Shown: positions 18,647-27,592, counted from the stretch's first letter. The stretch: DNA of 64,000 bases from Staphylococcus pettenkoferi (GCF_026659735.1 NZ_JANSKK010000007.1:362878-426877), one strand, 5' to 3'. Notes: generated by a model from the letters alone, not told the origin. A program made the numbers and translations.

Positions 18647-18714
18647 ACCCCATGTCCCCCAATTAATTATGTTATACTTCCTTTAATGTATCATTTCTTA
18701 GCGAGGTTGTAATT

Positions 18715-18954
18715 ATGAAGAAAGTATTTTTAGCATTGATTCGTTTCTATCAACGATTTATATCTCCAATGACACCAAGAACGTGTCGCTTCTACCCTAC
18801 TTGTTCAGAATATACGCGTGAAGCGATTGAAGTGTATGGTCCAATTAAAGGTTTATGGCTCGGTGTTAAGCGTATTTCGAAATGCCATCCTTTTCATAAA
18901 AGTGGCTTTGATCCTGTGCCGCTCAAGAAAGACCATAAGAATCATAAGCACTAA
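18715..18954 (+). CDS. yidD: membrane protein insertion efficiency factor YidD
   Basis: The 79-residue protein has the YidD family features: an N-terminal amphipathic helix ([13 protein letters not shown]), [10 protein letters not shown] with its two cysteines, and the third conserved cysteine in [15 protein letters not shown]. It assists the YidC insertase at the inner face of the membrane. Here it stands alone, as in other staphylococci, away from rnpA-yidC. Its last four bases overlap the end of convergent menC. Confidence 0.95.
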   Translation: MKKVFLALIRFYQRFISPMTPRTCRFYPTCSEYTREAIEVYGPIKGLWLGVKRISKCHPFHKSGFDPVPLKKDHKNHKH

Positions 18955-19952
18955 CGCGGATCTTCTAGCACCTGCTTATCCACTACGGGCTTAGAAAATT
19001 TCAACTGTCCATTCTCCAAAAGTCCACTATCTTGAACAAAATCCATATCATAGTAATAACCAGACGGTGTGATATCGCTTGGTAGAGAAGCATACTGAGC
19101 TAAGAGCGCTGTAAAATAACGGCTCAACCCGTACTCATACATTCCGCCCACCACTGAGCGAATGCCGTGGTCAGAAAGCCACTTTAAGATCTCCAACGCC
19201 CGATCAATACCACCTAGACGGAAAGGTTTCACGACCACCACAGAAATTGGATAATCTCGAACTAATGCTTTAATTTGAGAGAGATCTGTCGCTTTCTCAT
19301 CTATCGCAATCGGCATCGCTTGATTCATAGCTTCTAACTGCTCCTCATTCAGCACTTTAAATGGCTCTTCTATATAAAGTATGTGCTGATCTTGTAACTT
19401 CATAGCTGTAGAAATATCCGCTTCACCTAAAGACTCATTCGCATCTATAGCGATAGCCGGTTGATGTGACAGACTTTGTAATCGTTGAACATCTTTAAGC
19501 ACGTGCGGTGTCCACTTTAATTTAACCCGTTGAGGGCGGGTCTGCTCTAGCTTAACTAATTGCTCGTCAGTTAAGCCGCTGACCGTAGCGCCGTAGTCTA
19601 CCACGACTTCTCCGAGTGAGTGAAACATCGTATAGAAAGCCATCACTATCACATGTCTTGCATCAGTCGTTTGTAGACGATCTGCAAGCTTTAACGCAGC
19701 TTCATAAGTGCTGAAGTCTTTACCTCGGATACTAGCTAACCACGCACGAATATCCGCTTCGACATCTGCAATTGTTGTCGGTGCGTACCAATCCGTTTCA
19801 AACGCGTTACATTCACCAAAATAACTTTCACCGTCGTTCATATTTAGTTCAACAACGAGGGCTTTACGTCGTTCGAGACGAATCTTGGGCGTGACGATTG
19901 GTTGTTTAAAAGCCGCATTCATATCATAGAAAGTGGCATCAACAATATACAA
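18951..19952 (-). CDS. menC: o-succinylbenzoate synthase MenC
   Basis: MenC dehydrates SHCHC to o-succinylbenzoate in menaquinone synthesis. The enolase-superfamily barrel is visible: KLKWTPH with the catalytic lysine pair region near residue 154, metal ligands in [14 protein letters not shown] and IAIDEKAT, and late [11 protein letters not shown] place the start at TTG 19952, 6 bases after AAAAAGGAGGG; this gives 333 residues beginning [10 protein letters not shown], matching the S. aureus protein length, whereas the longer ATG frame begins inside the ribosome site. menE lies 44 bases upstream. Confidence 0.93.
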   Translation of the reverse strand: MYIVDATFYDMNAAFKQPIVTPKIRLERRKALVVELNMNDGESYFGECNAFETDWYAPTTIADVEADIRAWLASIRGKDFSTYEAALKLADRLQTTDARHVIVMAFYTMFHSLGEVVVDYGATVSGLTDEQLVKLEQTRPQRVKLKWTPHVLKDVQRLQSLSHQPAIAIDANESLGEADISTAMKLQDQHILYIEEPFKVLNEEQLEAMNQAMPIAIDEKATDLSQIKALVRDYPISVVVVKPFRLGGIDRALEILKWLSDHGIRSVVGGMYEYGLSRYFTALLAQYASLPSDITPSGYYYDMDFVQDSGLLENGQLKFSKPVVDKQVLEDPR

Positions 19953-19996
19953 CGCTTTCCCTCCTTTTTCTATTGATTGCAAATCACCGCATTACC

Positions 19997-21382
19997 TTAA
20001 CGATAATGTGAACGTTGTAACTTGCCTGTAGACGTATACGGTAGAGAGGACACTGTCTCAATAGCTTTCGGTTGTTTATATTTGGCTAATTGAACTTTTA
20101 AAAAGTCTCTAAATTGCATTTCGTCATAATTAGAATTTGTGACGACATAAAGTTGTGGTACTTGCCCCCAAGTCTCATCCTCTACGCCGATACAAAGCGC
20201 ATCTTCTACATCCACATACGCTTTCGCTGCCGTCTCAATTTCAAATGGGTAAATATTTTCTCCACCGCTAATGATTAAATCCTTGCGTCGATCGTACACG
20301 ATAACATAGCCATCTTCATCAATTTCAGCGATGTCTCCAGTCTTAAAATAGCCATCTTCAAATGTATGCGTTAAATCTGAAGGATATAGATACCCCTCCA
20401 TTACATTGTCACCTTTAACGAGTAACTCTCCATGTCCATCCGCATTTGGATGCTTAATCTTCACACCGACATTCTCGCTCGGTCGTCCTACTGTATCATG
20501 TCGCTCTTTCAACATTTGTGGGCTTGCAGTCACAAATTGTGAGCATGTCTCAGTCATTCCAAACGAATTATAAATAGGTAAATGATAGTTTATGGCTTGA
20601 TCAATCAAAGCGCGTGATAGCTTCGCTCCACCGAGTAAGATCTTCTCAACATGATAAGGTTGATGCCAACCTGCATCCATCAACCATTTCAGTGTCTGAG
20701 GCACGAGTGACACATGAGTTGGCCCTTCTTCTTGAATAATCTTGAGCATGCGTTCTGTGTTAAACTTCTTCTCAAGACGCACTGTGAAGCCCTTAATAAG
20801 TGCACGCAACATCACGCTAAGGCCAGATATATGGTACATCGGTAAGACAGAAAGCCACACAGTCGAGGCGTCGAAGCCTAAACTTTCTTCACAGCCGAGC
20901 GCACTGGCATAATGATTGCGGAAAGTTTGTGGCACTGCTTTCTGTGGTCCCGTAGTTCCTGAAGTAAACATGATAGACGCAGTACGTTCAGAGTCAAATG
21001 GCGCTTCATAGGTTGATTGTGTAGTTTCACGGCACAACTCAGCATAACCTAGCAACTTGAATCCTTCGATATCTAAAGGACGTGTCACGATAATCGTATC
21101 GATGTTCACCGAAGTCATCTGATTCTTAATTTCTGTCTTCGTCAAACGCGAATTAATCATGGCCGTTTCGATTCCCGCTAACCATGCTGCGTTAATTAAG
21201 ATCACACTATCAATTGAATTATCTATATAAAGTCCAACACGTTGCATACCTCGTTCATGTAATACGCGAGCAAGACGTCGTGCTTGTTCATAACACTGTT
21301 CAAATGTAAGCTGTTCACTTCCGTTATCTACGAAGATATGTCGCGGTTGAGCTACTGCTCGTCGGCGTAACCAGTTTTCCAA
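19997..21382 (-). CDS. menE: o-succinylbenzoate-CoA ligase MenE
   Basis: MenE activates o-succinylbenzoate with ATP and CoA. The 461-residue adenylate-forming enzyme shows the P-loop-like [16 protein letters not shown] near residue 137, [12 protein letters not shown] near 268, and [10 protein letters not shown] / [17 protein letters not shown] near 345-370. The start is TTG at 21382 behind TTGGAGGA. With menC directly downstream it forms a two-gene menaquinone unit; both genes use TTG starts, which may hold translation low. Confidence 0.95.
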   Translation of the reverse strand: MENWLRRRAVAQPRHIFVDNGSEQLTFEQCYEQARRLARVLHERGMQRVGLYIDNSIDSVILINAAWLAGIETAMINSRLTKTEIKNQMTSVNIDTIIVTRPLDIEGFKLLGYAELCRETTQSTYEAPFDSERTASIMFTSGTTGPQKAVPQTFRNHYASALGCEESLGFDASTVWLSVLPMYHISGLSVMLRALIKGFTVRLEKKFNTERMLKIIQEEGPTHVSLVPQTLKWLMDAGWHQPYHVEKILLGGAKLSRALIDQAINYHLPIYNSFGMTETCSQFVTASPQMLKERHDTVGRPSENVGVKIKHPNADGHGELLVKGDNVMEGYLYPSDLTHTFEDGYFKTGDIAEIDEDGYVIVYDRRKDLIISGGENIYPFEIETAAKAYVDVEDALCIGVEDETWGQVPQLYVVTNSNYDEMQFRDFLKVQLAKYKQPKAIETVSSLPYTSTGKLQRSHYR

Positions 21383-21640
21383 ATTGATTCCTCCAATACT
21401 TCAATTATTATAACGCTTTTCGACAGCTTTAGCATGAGTGGTACTTTTAGTAAAATGAGTGATATTAACTTTTTTGAATATTACGCAAAAAGCAAACTAT
21501 TTTACCTAAAAAGTGTTGCATGTCTGTAAGCGGTATATATATAATAGATTTAACTTTCAATCGTCATATGGACGGGATAAAGAGACAGAACACCGTGAAT
21601 AATCTCAACACGATTGAACAACACGAAAGGGGCAACCGAG

Positions 21641-22411
21641 ATGAAAAAAGTCTTAACATTATTATTTGCCAGCATCCTCCTCGTCGGATGCGGACATGAC
21701 AGCCATAGTTCAAAGGAGGATAAGTCAAAGCACGAGAGTTCGAAAGATGAGGATTCTAAATCTAAAAAAGAATCCAAATCGAAAGGTTCAGAAGAGAAAG
21801 ACAAAGAGTACGATACTTCAGAACATGAAACTTATAAGAAAAAACCAAGTGGTACGTTTAAAGGCGATAAACTTGAAACGAAAGATTATATCGTAACAAT
21901 TAAAGACAAAGAAATTATCCATGATAAGGATAAAGATCGCAATGTCGTTGCCTTTAAATTTGAAGTGAAGAATAAATCAGGTAAAAGTAATATAAACGCT
22001 AGTTTTGCATGGATTGAATCCTTTAATATTCTTCAAGATAGTAAAGATACGGAAAATAAATTAAGTCCAAGCTATATAAGTTTCCGTGATGGTAAGTATG
22101 CTGAATGGGACAAACATCAACGTGATAACATTAAAAAAGATGGAACTGCAAAAGGTATTGAGACTTATGAACTGCAAGGTAAAGGTGATGTCTTTATTGT
22201 TGGAAAAGATAATAATAACTATGATAAAGACCTTGGCCGAACGAAAGTGAAACTCAAAGATTTGCATAAATCATCATTCTCACCTCGAGAAGAATTAGAT
22301 AAAAGTATCAAGAAAGAATTAGAAAAAGACGATGAGATCCAAGATAAAAAAGACAAGGAAAAATCAAAAAAGAAACACGATGATAAAGATGATGCGGTAA
22401 CAGATGCATAA
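21641..22411 (+). CDS. lipoprotein with DUF5067 domain
   Basis: The 256-residue protein starts MKKVLTLLFASILLVGC, a lipoprotein signal with the cysteine at residue 17. A Lys/Ser/Asp-rich linker (about 18-70) leads to a DUF5067-like beta domain (about 80-215, with KDYIVTIKDKEI and VVAFKFEVKNKSG), an immunoglobulin-like fold found on many Firmicutes lipoproteins, and ends in a Lys/Asp-rich tail. Function unknown. The ATG at 21641 lies behind GAAAGGGG. The next gene codes for a related type of surface protein. Confidence 0.8.
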   Translation: MKKVLTLLFASILLVGCGHDSHSSKEDKSKHESSKDEDSKSKKESKSKGSEEKDKEYDTSEHETYKKKPSGTFKGDKLETKDYIVTIKDKEIIHDKDKDRNVVAFKFEVKNKSGKSNINASFAWIESFNILQDSKDTENKLSPSYISFRDGKYAEWDKHQRDNIKKDGTAKGIETYELQGKGDVFIVGKDNNNYDKDLGRTKVKLKDLHKSSFSPREELDKSIKKELEKDDEIQDKKDKEKSKKKHDDKDDAVTDA

Positions 22412-22435
22412 TCTCGTACTTTTGTGATTCGTGTA

Positions 22436-22459
22436 GACCTCGCGAGCTATCGTGAGGTC
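22436..22459 (+). terminator. terminator after the DUF5067 lipoprotein gene
   Basis: GACCTCGCGA and TCGTGAGGTC arms followed by ATTTTC. The further stretch to 22724 is non-coding apart from the next gene's promoter region; nothing else is visible in it. Confidence 0.75.
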
Positions 22460-22724
22460 ATTTTCATGTATAAAAGCTTCACGCTCCCCCTCTTCTCTAG
22501 TTCACGATAATTAGCCCGCCCACTCATCCTACATGAATACTTCTTAGAAATAATTGAGATCCAATACCTTGCTTTATTTTCCCCATTTTACTGTTACCCA
22601 AGAAATTATTATTGCAATTCTACTGAGCAATATTATAATGAATGATATAAAAACTAAACTATCTATATTTCAATTGATTTGTGATAGAGATAACAGCTTA
22701 AAATATAGAAAAGGAGCAACACGA

Positions 22725-23732
22725 ATGTCCGAACAATCGAACTATAAAGAAAGACATCCGCAACGATCAAATTCTAAAGCACGCACAACGACTGCACATA
22801 AGCCGAAGAAATGGCCGATGATAGTTACGATTAGTGCAGTTATCATCTTACTTCTTGCAGCCGGCATTATCGCTTTAATTCTCTTCTTGAAGAGCGGTAC
22901 ACCCTATTCATCAAGAGCTGACAAAGCATACAAAGTAGGTCAAACTGCGAAGAACGGCGATTTGGAAGTAACTGTGAAATCAGCGAGCAAAACGAAACAA
23001 GTTGGGCCGTCAATCACCCCTACTACTGCTAAAGGAACGTATATTGTTGTTAACGTTAAGATTAAGAACAAAGGCAAAGAAGCACTCACAGTTGATAGCA
23101 CGATGTTTGAGCTGCTGTCGGAGGGTAAGACATTGAAAGCTGACGGCACCGCTTCGGTGATGGCCAATACGAATGACAACGGTGAGAATTCGAACTCATT
23201 CTTTTTAGAGCAAGTTAACCCAGATAGTACTGCTGAGGGTGCGATTGTCTTCGATGTTTCTTCTAAAGTAGCTAAATCTAAAGATAAAAAGTTAAGAATC
23301 TCATCTAATTTGTTGAGTACACAATATGTGACTTTTAAACTACCAAAACTAACATCTTCAGATGATGAAGCTACAGATGATGAAGAAAGCGATACAGAAG
23401 AAGAGACTGACAGTGCAAACGACGCTGCTACACAAGGTACAGGTCATGTGGCGCAACCGCGAAACTCGGGTAACACATCACAAGGTACAGTGAAACGCTC
23501 GCACAGTGATGATTCAAAGGCTTCTAAGTCTCAAGATGAAGACGACTCAGATACGAAAACGCAAAATAACAAGAATCAATCGTCGCCATCTCAAGCAACA
23601 CCAAAATCGAATCAGCAACCACCAAATCAACAAGGTAATGCAAATCAAACTCCGAAACAATCCACAGCATCGAATAATAACTCAAATGGAGCCAATTCTG
23701 GCAACTCCAATCAATCAGGCGACAATAAATAA
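22725..23732 (+). CDS. membrane-anchored DUF4352-type surface protein with low-complexity tail
   Basis: The 335-residue protein has a basic N terminus, one membrane helix (about residues 32-55, WPMIVTISAVIILLLAAGII), then a DUF4352-like beta domain (about 70-210; KGTYIVVNVKIKNKGKEALTV is the family core) and a long disordered tail (about 215-335) of Asp/Glu, then Gln/Asn/Ser repeats. The domain faces outward. Function unknown. The ATG at 22725 follows AAAAGGAG; the frame is open much further upstream, but with no ribosome site. Confidence 0.78.
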   Translation: MSEQSNYKERHPQRSNSKARTTTAHKPKKWPMIVTISAVIILLLAAGIIALILFLKSGTPYSSRADKAYKVGQTAKNGDLEVTVKSASKTKQVGPSITPTTAKGTYIVVNVKIKNKGKEALTVDSTMFELLSEGKTLKADGTASVMANTNDNGENSNSFFLEQVNPDSTAEGAIVFDVSSKVAKSKDKKLRISSNLLSTQYVTFKLPKLTSSDDEATDDEESDTEEETDSANDAATQGTGHVAQPRNSGNTSQGTVKRSHSDDSKASKSQDEDDSDTKTQNNKNQSSPSQATPKSNQQPPNQQGNANQTPKQSTASNNNSNGANSGNSNQSGDNK

Positions 23733-23738
23733 ATGAAA

Positions 23739-23784
23739 GCATCGGGTAAGTACTACTCTTCATTGAGTAATGCTTGTCCGATGC
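23739..23784 (+). terminator. terminator after the DUF4352 gene
   Basis: GCATCGG-GTAAG-TACTACTC and GAGTAATG-CTTGT-CCGATGC form a long imperfect stem with T-rich sequence after it. Confidence 0.75.
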
Positions 23785-23830
23785 TTATTTATGAGCTTAA
23801 GTTGAGATTCTACCGTGTAGAACTCGTGAA

Positions 23831-24946
23831 TTACGATGCTTCACAAGCCATCCCATCACCATCTCTATCTAGCTTGCCACTGTATGCGGGATGATCTTGA
23901 GTCACACCATGTGGGTATACTTTGCGTAATTCAGTACAGTTATTGAATTGTTGAGAACCTTGTGAGTTAGATGACGCTGCAGAGCTATTCACGTTGCTGT
24001 TGCCTTGTGTCGTTGAGGAATTCGATTCTGTACTATCATCCGATGCAGACGTCGAATTCTGCTTTGATGACGAGCCAGCTTTGTTATCGTCTGCCCCATC
24101 TTCGAACGCTGAATCTAAACTCCAGATGCCTAATTTTTCAGCTTTCGCCTGCTCTTGTGCTTTCTCAAGTCGGTCTAAATAACGCGTATTTGGTGGATAC
24201 ACATACGCCACTTTTGCTAAACCTTCACGTACTAGGATTTCATTCAGCATCTTTCCGTCGACGTAAATATACGCGAGCTTGCGTTGATATTTATCCTCTT
24301 TCGTTCCTACATCGAATTCTACTTCTACTTGATCTGCATTTTGTAAAAGTTCTTTCGTGCGATCAGACGCTTCTTGACCAAACGGTTGCTTACCTAATCG
24401 CGGATGTTTCGTTTCAGGTGTATCGATGAGTAAAAATCTAAACTTCTCTTCCTTACCTTGATAAATCAAGCGAGCTGTATCTCCATCCACTGGTTTACTG
24501 AATTGAACTGGAATCCGATCTGTTGTTCCTGGTTGATATTGTTTTTGCTTATCTTGGTTTTTGTTCTGTTTGTCTTGTTTATCTTGATTGTCTTCTTTGT
24601 ACGCTGTTTCTTTAGATTTTTGCTTACTATCTTCACTATTTTCATTTTTCGTCTTAGTTTCTTTTTTCGAATTTGAATCTGTTTTAGCGTCTTGTTCTTC
24701 ACTTTTGGCATGGTGTTGATGGTGCTTAGTGTTAGGTTCATGCTGGGTTGCGTTCTGATCACTATCACACGCAGTAATCGTTTGTCCCATGAACATCAGT
24801 GCTATAACGACAGTGATACACATCTTCAGTCCTTTAACCCAGTTCGAATATTTCCACATAAGAACCAAGCCTACTGGAAACAGAAAGATTAGCATAAGTA
24901 TGATAAACCAATTATGCTCATAGAACGCTTTATGTTGTTTTGGCAA
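23831..24946 (-). CDS. membrane-anchored thermonuclease with C-terminal excalibur domain
   Basis: The 371-residue protein begins with two membrane segments (about 12-32 and 42-60), then a Lys/Glu/Asn-rich linker (about 65-145), a staphylococcal-nuclease domain (about 148-275: VDGDTARL, FRFLLIDTPE, DKYQRKLAYIYVDG hold the Asp, Arg and Glu catalytic pattern), a Ser/Asn-rich linker and an excalibur calcium motif (DRDGDGMACE) at the end. I choose TTG at 24946 because AGAAGGGGAG lies 8 bases upstream; the upstream TTG at 25021 has no ribosome site. It should cut nucleic acids at the outer cell surface. Confidence 0.88.
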   Translation of the reverse strand: MPKQHKAFYEHNWFIILMLIFLFPVGLVLMWKYSNWVKGLKMCITVVIALMFMGQTITACDSDQNATQHEPNTKHHQHHAKSEEQDAKTDSNSKKETKTKNENSEDSKQKSKETAYKEDNQDKQDKQNKNQDKQKQYQPGTTDRIPVQFSKPVDGDTARLIYQGKEEKFRFLLIDTPETKHPRLGKQPFGQEASDRTKELLQNADQVEVEFDVGTKEDKYQRKLAYIYVDGKMLNEILVREGLAKVAYVYPPNTRYLDRLEKAQEQAKAEKLGIWSLDSAFEDGADDNKAGSSSKQNSTSASDDSTESNSSTTQGNSNVNSSAASSNSQGSQQFNNCTELRKVYPHGVTQDHPAYSGKLDRDGDGMACEAS

Positions 24947-25021
24947 TTTGTTAACTCCCCTTCTCTTGAGTGTTAGCCAAATTAATTTACTATACGTTTC
25001 GTAAGCGGAGTTATTTTTCAA

Positions 25022-25610
25022 TTATGTATCTTTATTTATGCTGATATGTATAAAATTCTTGCTCTACATTTGTATAGTTAAATATCTAATCTAGTTAAAC
25101 ACTTTAAAAATCTACATATTTTTTATTAATTTTAAGACATATACAAGAGAAAAGCAATTACTGAAACTCAGAATTTGGGATGAAATTTGGGGAGATTTTT
25201 TAAAACTGTGATAACAAGACATCCTATACATTTATCTCATCTATGGATAAAGCGCTCCTTCCTGCCAAAGTCCATTTCAAGATGCATAGAGTCAAAAAAT
25301 TATCTTAATATATTAAGAAAAATTGTGAAAACTATTGCTTAACTGTAAAGGTATAATTTACAATATATTTAATACAACAAAGAAATGAGAATATATGCTA
25401 TTTCTACTATTTATTATACTAGTATTTATTAATACAAATGATTATAAGACACTTTTTTAGTTTGAAATACAATACTTAATAATATGTTCATTTTAAATTA
25501 TCACAACGATGAGAAATTATAGATTTCGCCTATCGAAATATTGAACCATAGATCCAATAAAGTATTGAAGTGACTACTTATAATCAAACGTTTATCTTAG
25601 GGGGATAAAT
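25022..25610. other. AT-rich non-coding stretch at the edge of the accessory region
   Basis: About 590 bases of AT-rich DNA with stop codons in all frames and no RNA gene or repeat that I can recognise. It holds the promoter regions of the nuclease gene and of the plus-strand gene at 25611 and marks where the conserved gene order gives way to accessory DNA. Confidence 0.5.
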
Positions 25611-25811
25611 ATGAAATTCGGATTTAGAACACCGAGTGTCAAAAAGTCGTTGAAAGCAAGAACAACCGGTGCAGCTAAAAGAAAAGCGAAGAGTGCCTTC
25701 AACCCTACATACGGAAAGAAAGGGATGGGCTATGCTAAATCACCGAAGAAAGCCGTAAAGAATAAAACATATAAGAAAGCAACGAAGAGTTTTTGGGATA
25801 TATTTAAATAA
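25611..25811 (+). CDS. small very basic peptide of unknown function
   Basis: The 66-residue product begins MKFGFRTPSVKKSLKARTTG and is packed with Lys and Arg; a GKKGMGYAKSPKKAVKNK stretch lies near residue 36. Short proteins of this pattern occur in accessory regions of other Firmicutes, often near lipoprotein genes; I know no function. An AGGGGGA site precedes the ATG. It leads a small plus-strand unit with the Ltp-type gene 20 bases downstream. Nucleic-acid binding is possible from charge alone, but not shown. Confidence 0.7.
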   Translation: MKFGFRTPSVKKSLKARTTGAAKRKAKSAFNPTYGKKGMGYAKSPKKAVKNKTYKKATKSFWDIFK

Positions 25812-25831
25812 CAAATAAAGGAGGAAAAGAA

Positions 25832-26380
25832 ATGTCTAATGAACAAGATATTTCATTGCAAGATCAACTTGAACGACAAAAGAAACAATTTGAAGATTAC
25901 AAGCAATAACAAGAGAAAGGAAAAAAGAAAAAATGGTGGTTTGGTTGTAGCGGTTGTTTAGTCCTTTTGATACTAATAATAATAGGTATTACTGCATGTA
26001 CAGGGTCAGTGACTAACGAATTAGACAATCAAGTTAATAAAGATAAAGCAGATGTAAAACAAGATGACGATGCAACTAAATCTCAAAAAGCTGCACTAAA
26101 TTCAGCAAAAAATTATTCAGACATAATGCATATGTCTAAACAAGGAATTTATGAACAGCTAACTGCTAAAGAAGGAGACGATTTCTCCGAAGATGACGCA
26201 CAATACGCTGTGGATCATCTTAAAGCTAATTATAAAGAAAATGCTTTAGAATCTGCAAAATCCTATCAAGAAGATCAAAATATGTCTAAAAATAAAATTA
26301 AAGAACAATTAACTTCTAGTTATGGAGATCAATTTACAGAGGATGAAGCTCAATATGCGGTAGATAACCTTGAAGATTAA
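25832..26380 (+). pseudogene. Ltp-type (superinfection-exclusion-like) lipoprotein gene with in-frame stop
   Basis: The frame starts MSNEQDISLQDQLERQKKQF behind AAAGGAGG, hits TAA at 25907-25909 (codon 26) and continues open in the same frame to 26380. The continuation has a basic patch, a membrane segment with ITAC lipobox-like end, and two repeats (ALNSAKNYSDIMHMSKQGIY... and ALESAKSYQEDQNMSKNKIK..., each ending DAQYAV or EAQYAV) of the Ltp domain known from phage TP-J34 superinfection exclusion. A single change, CAA to TAA, would explain the break. Without readthrough or an internal start, no anchored product can be made. Confidence 0.8.
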
Positions 26381-26389
26381 ATCTATTAG

Positions 26390-26428
26390 AAGAGAGTCTG
26401 AAACATCCTAATTCAGGCTCTCTTTTTA
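26390..26428 (+). terminator. terminator after the Ltp-type gene
   Basis: AAGAGAGTCTGAA and TTCAGGCTCTCTT arms with one mismatch, then a T run. Confidence 0.85.
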
Positions 26429-26843
26429 AAATAATCATTCATGTTTAATTCTCTTTTATACATTCCCTTTCAATTATATAATCTCCTCATTTGTAGTTTT
26501 CGTCATCATAAATTTTTCTATAATCGCCTATGTCTTAAATAATATAGCAGATTTATATTGGAATCCTGATAAAATGGTAAGAGTCAACAGACTGATCAAA
26601 TTTGACAAAGTTATCAACTACAAGCTCGTGTAAACTATGTCCGCCAATAAGTTTAAAAGTATGCATTGATTTTGATTAACCTACTGATAAAGAAATTGAT
26701 AGAATGTGTGAACTATTTGAGTAGCCTCTTATGTTTTACCACAACCTTCGCAAATAGGTTCTAAACAATAATTAAAAAACTGTACTAACAAAGCAATAAT
26801 TTCTCATATATATAAATATTTTATTCTAGATACATAATTATAG
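26429..26843. other. decayed accessory DNA
   Basis: No intact gene. Two short open pieces look like gene remnants: minus strand 26553-26666 (37 codons starting MHTFKLIGGHSLHELVVDNF, no ribosome site) and plus-strand codons around 26680-26724 ending DKEIDRMCELFE and a stop. Neither can be assigned. Confidence 0.4.
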
Positions 26844-26872
26844 TTTCATTTATGAATGTTTAATTATATAAT
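26844..26872 (+). promoter_or_regulatory. likely toxin-gene promoter
   Basis: A perfect TATAAT at 26867-26872 with a weak -35 (TTTCAT) 17 bases upstream. Transcription would begin beside the small palindrome GCACTTCCAGTGC at 26881, which would form a hairpin at the 5' end of the toxin mRNA. Confidence 0.5.
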
Positions 26873-26907
26873 AGTATTTAGCACTTCCAGTGCAAGAAGG
26901 AGGTGTG

Positions 26908-26934
26908 ACTTATATGACGATATTTTATTTCGTT
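26908..26934 (+). repeat. direct repeat copy 1 over the toxin start
   Basis: ACTTATATGAC followed by TTTATTTCGTT spans the toxin start codon; the same two blocks recur at 27044-27069 on the other side of the terminator, differing only in the few bases between them. They correspond in place to DRa and DRb of fst loci. Confidence 0.75.
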
Positions 26935-27006
26935 ATGACTAACATTTTATGTCCCATACTTGTGGGCTACGTAGTATATTTACTAACGTTAAAACACAAG
27001 AAATAG
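26914..27006 (+). CDS. Fst-like type I toxin peptide (30 residues)
   Basis: The peptide MTIFYFVMTNILCPILVGYV plus ten residues ending LKHKK has the Fst/Ldr-type layout: one membrane helix with a central proline and a charged C-terminal tail. A full AGAAGGAGGTG precedes the ATG. Downstream, 7 bases after the stop, is a 12-bp perfect bidirectional terminator. A second copy of the start region lies beyond it, and a promoter faces back, which is the architecture of the par/fst antitoxin. Membrane toxicity is inferred from the family and not shown by sequence. Confidence 0.68.
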   Translation: MTIFYFVMTNILCPILVGYVVYLLTLKHKK

Positions 27007-27013
27007 ACATAAA

Positions 27014-27043
27014 AAACCTCAGCGATAGCGGTCGCTGAGGTTT
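27014..27043. terminator. bidirectional terminator shared by toxin mRNA and antisense RNA
   Basis: AAACCTCAGCGA and TCGCTGAGGTTT are a perfect 12-bp stem with a 6-base loop, A-rich on the left and T-rich on the right. Confidence 0.88.
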
Positions 27044-27069
27044 ACTTATATGACTTACTTTATTTCGTT
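27044..27069 (+). repeat. direct repeat copy 2 (antitoxin side)
   Basis: Second copy of ACTTATATGAC and TTTATTTCGTT, in the same orientation as copy 1 and thus complementary to the toxin mRNA when read from the minus strand. Confidence 0.75.
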
Positions 27070-27076
27070 CTATTTC

Positions 27077-27104
27077 ATTATAGCAGGTATACGAGAAATT
27101 TCAA
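27077..27104 (-). promoter_or_regulatory. promoter of the predicted antitoxin RNA
   Basis: On the minus strand TTGAAA, 16 bases, TATAAT: near-consensus sigma-A sites pointing at the terminator. Confidence 0.7.
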
Positions 27105-27198
27105 CTCTATCCACCCATGTATGTGTTTTTAATGCAAACTCAGTTAGAGAGAATATAGTTCCCTCAAATTGTACCTCTTTAAATCTTTTTTCTAAAAT

Positions 27199-27358
27199 AT
27201 TCATTTTAGCTGATGGTATGAGTATTCAATATATTTCTAAAGGTTTAGGTCATGCTGACATTAATACTACTTATCGAGTCTATTCACATTTGATTGAAGA
27301 ATATAAAGATATAGAAGAATCAGCTTTAGTAACAGTTTTAGATAAACTCAATAACTAA
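27199..27358 (+). pseudogene. C-terminal remnant of a tyrosine (phage-type) integrase
   Basis: About 50 codons keep the end of a tyrosine recombinase: ILADGMSIQYISKGLGHADI has the conserved LGH box, and TTYRVYSHL the catalytic tyrosine region. Upstream, the same frame loses all similarity, so the catalytic Arg and the DNA-binding domain are gone. It lies 235 bases from the 3' end of the tRNA-Ser gene, where integrases of tRNA-inserting elements normally sit. Not functional. Confidence 0.82.
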
Positions 27359-27513
27359 AATCAGTGAAATATCTGTGTTTCTATAGCACGTAAAATTTGT
27401 GACTAAATTGAGTTTACAGAGTAATTTTATAGACACATTGTGCCTATTTTCTTTTAAAAATATATGAAACTATTTGAAACATGCTTTTTGTTACTGAACA
27501 ATAAAAACTAGAG

Positions 27514-27534
27514 AAAGCCCGTCACTACGGGGTT
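27514..27534. terminator. small hairpin between integrase remnant and tRNA-Ser
   Basis: AAAGCCCGT and ACGGGGTTT arms with one mismatch and a 4-base loop. A similar hairpin lies beside the second tRNA cluster at 61588-61615. Confidence 0.5.
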
Positions 27535-27555
27535 TGTAACTGAAATTAGAAAAAT

Positions 27556-27586
27556 CGCTAGAAAAGTATTTTAAACTTTTCTAGCG
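27556..27586 (-). terminator. terminator of tRNA cluster 1
   Basis: CGCTAGAAAAGT and ACTTTTCTAGCG, a perfect 12-bp stem; on the minus strand ATTTTT follows. It ends the eight-tRNA transcript. Confidence 0.88.
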
Positions 27587-27592
27587 CCCTAG

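Larger units (their letters stand above)
27014..27070 (-). ncRNA. predicted antitoxin RNA of the Fst-like locus
   Basis: A minus-strand promoter at 27077-27104 would start an RNA near 27070 that ends at the shared terminator, about 57 bases long. Its 5' part is the complement of direct repeat copy 2 (27044-27069) and can therefore pair with the toxin start region, and its 3' part with the toxin mRNA terminator stem, as RNA II does in par of pAD1. Inferred from arrangement only. Confidence 0.6.

Noticed and set aside
27050..27198. Upstream part of the frame that contains the integrase remnant
   Set aside because: It overlaps the antisense promoter and repeat of the Fst-like locus and has no similarity to integrases; only the last 50 codons are a real remnant.
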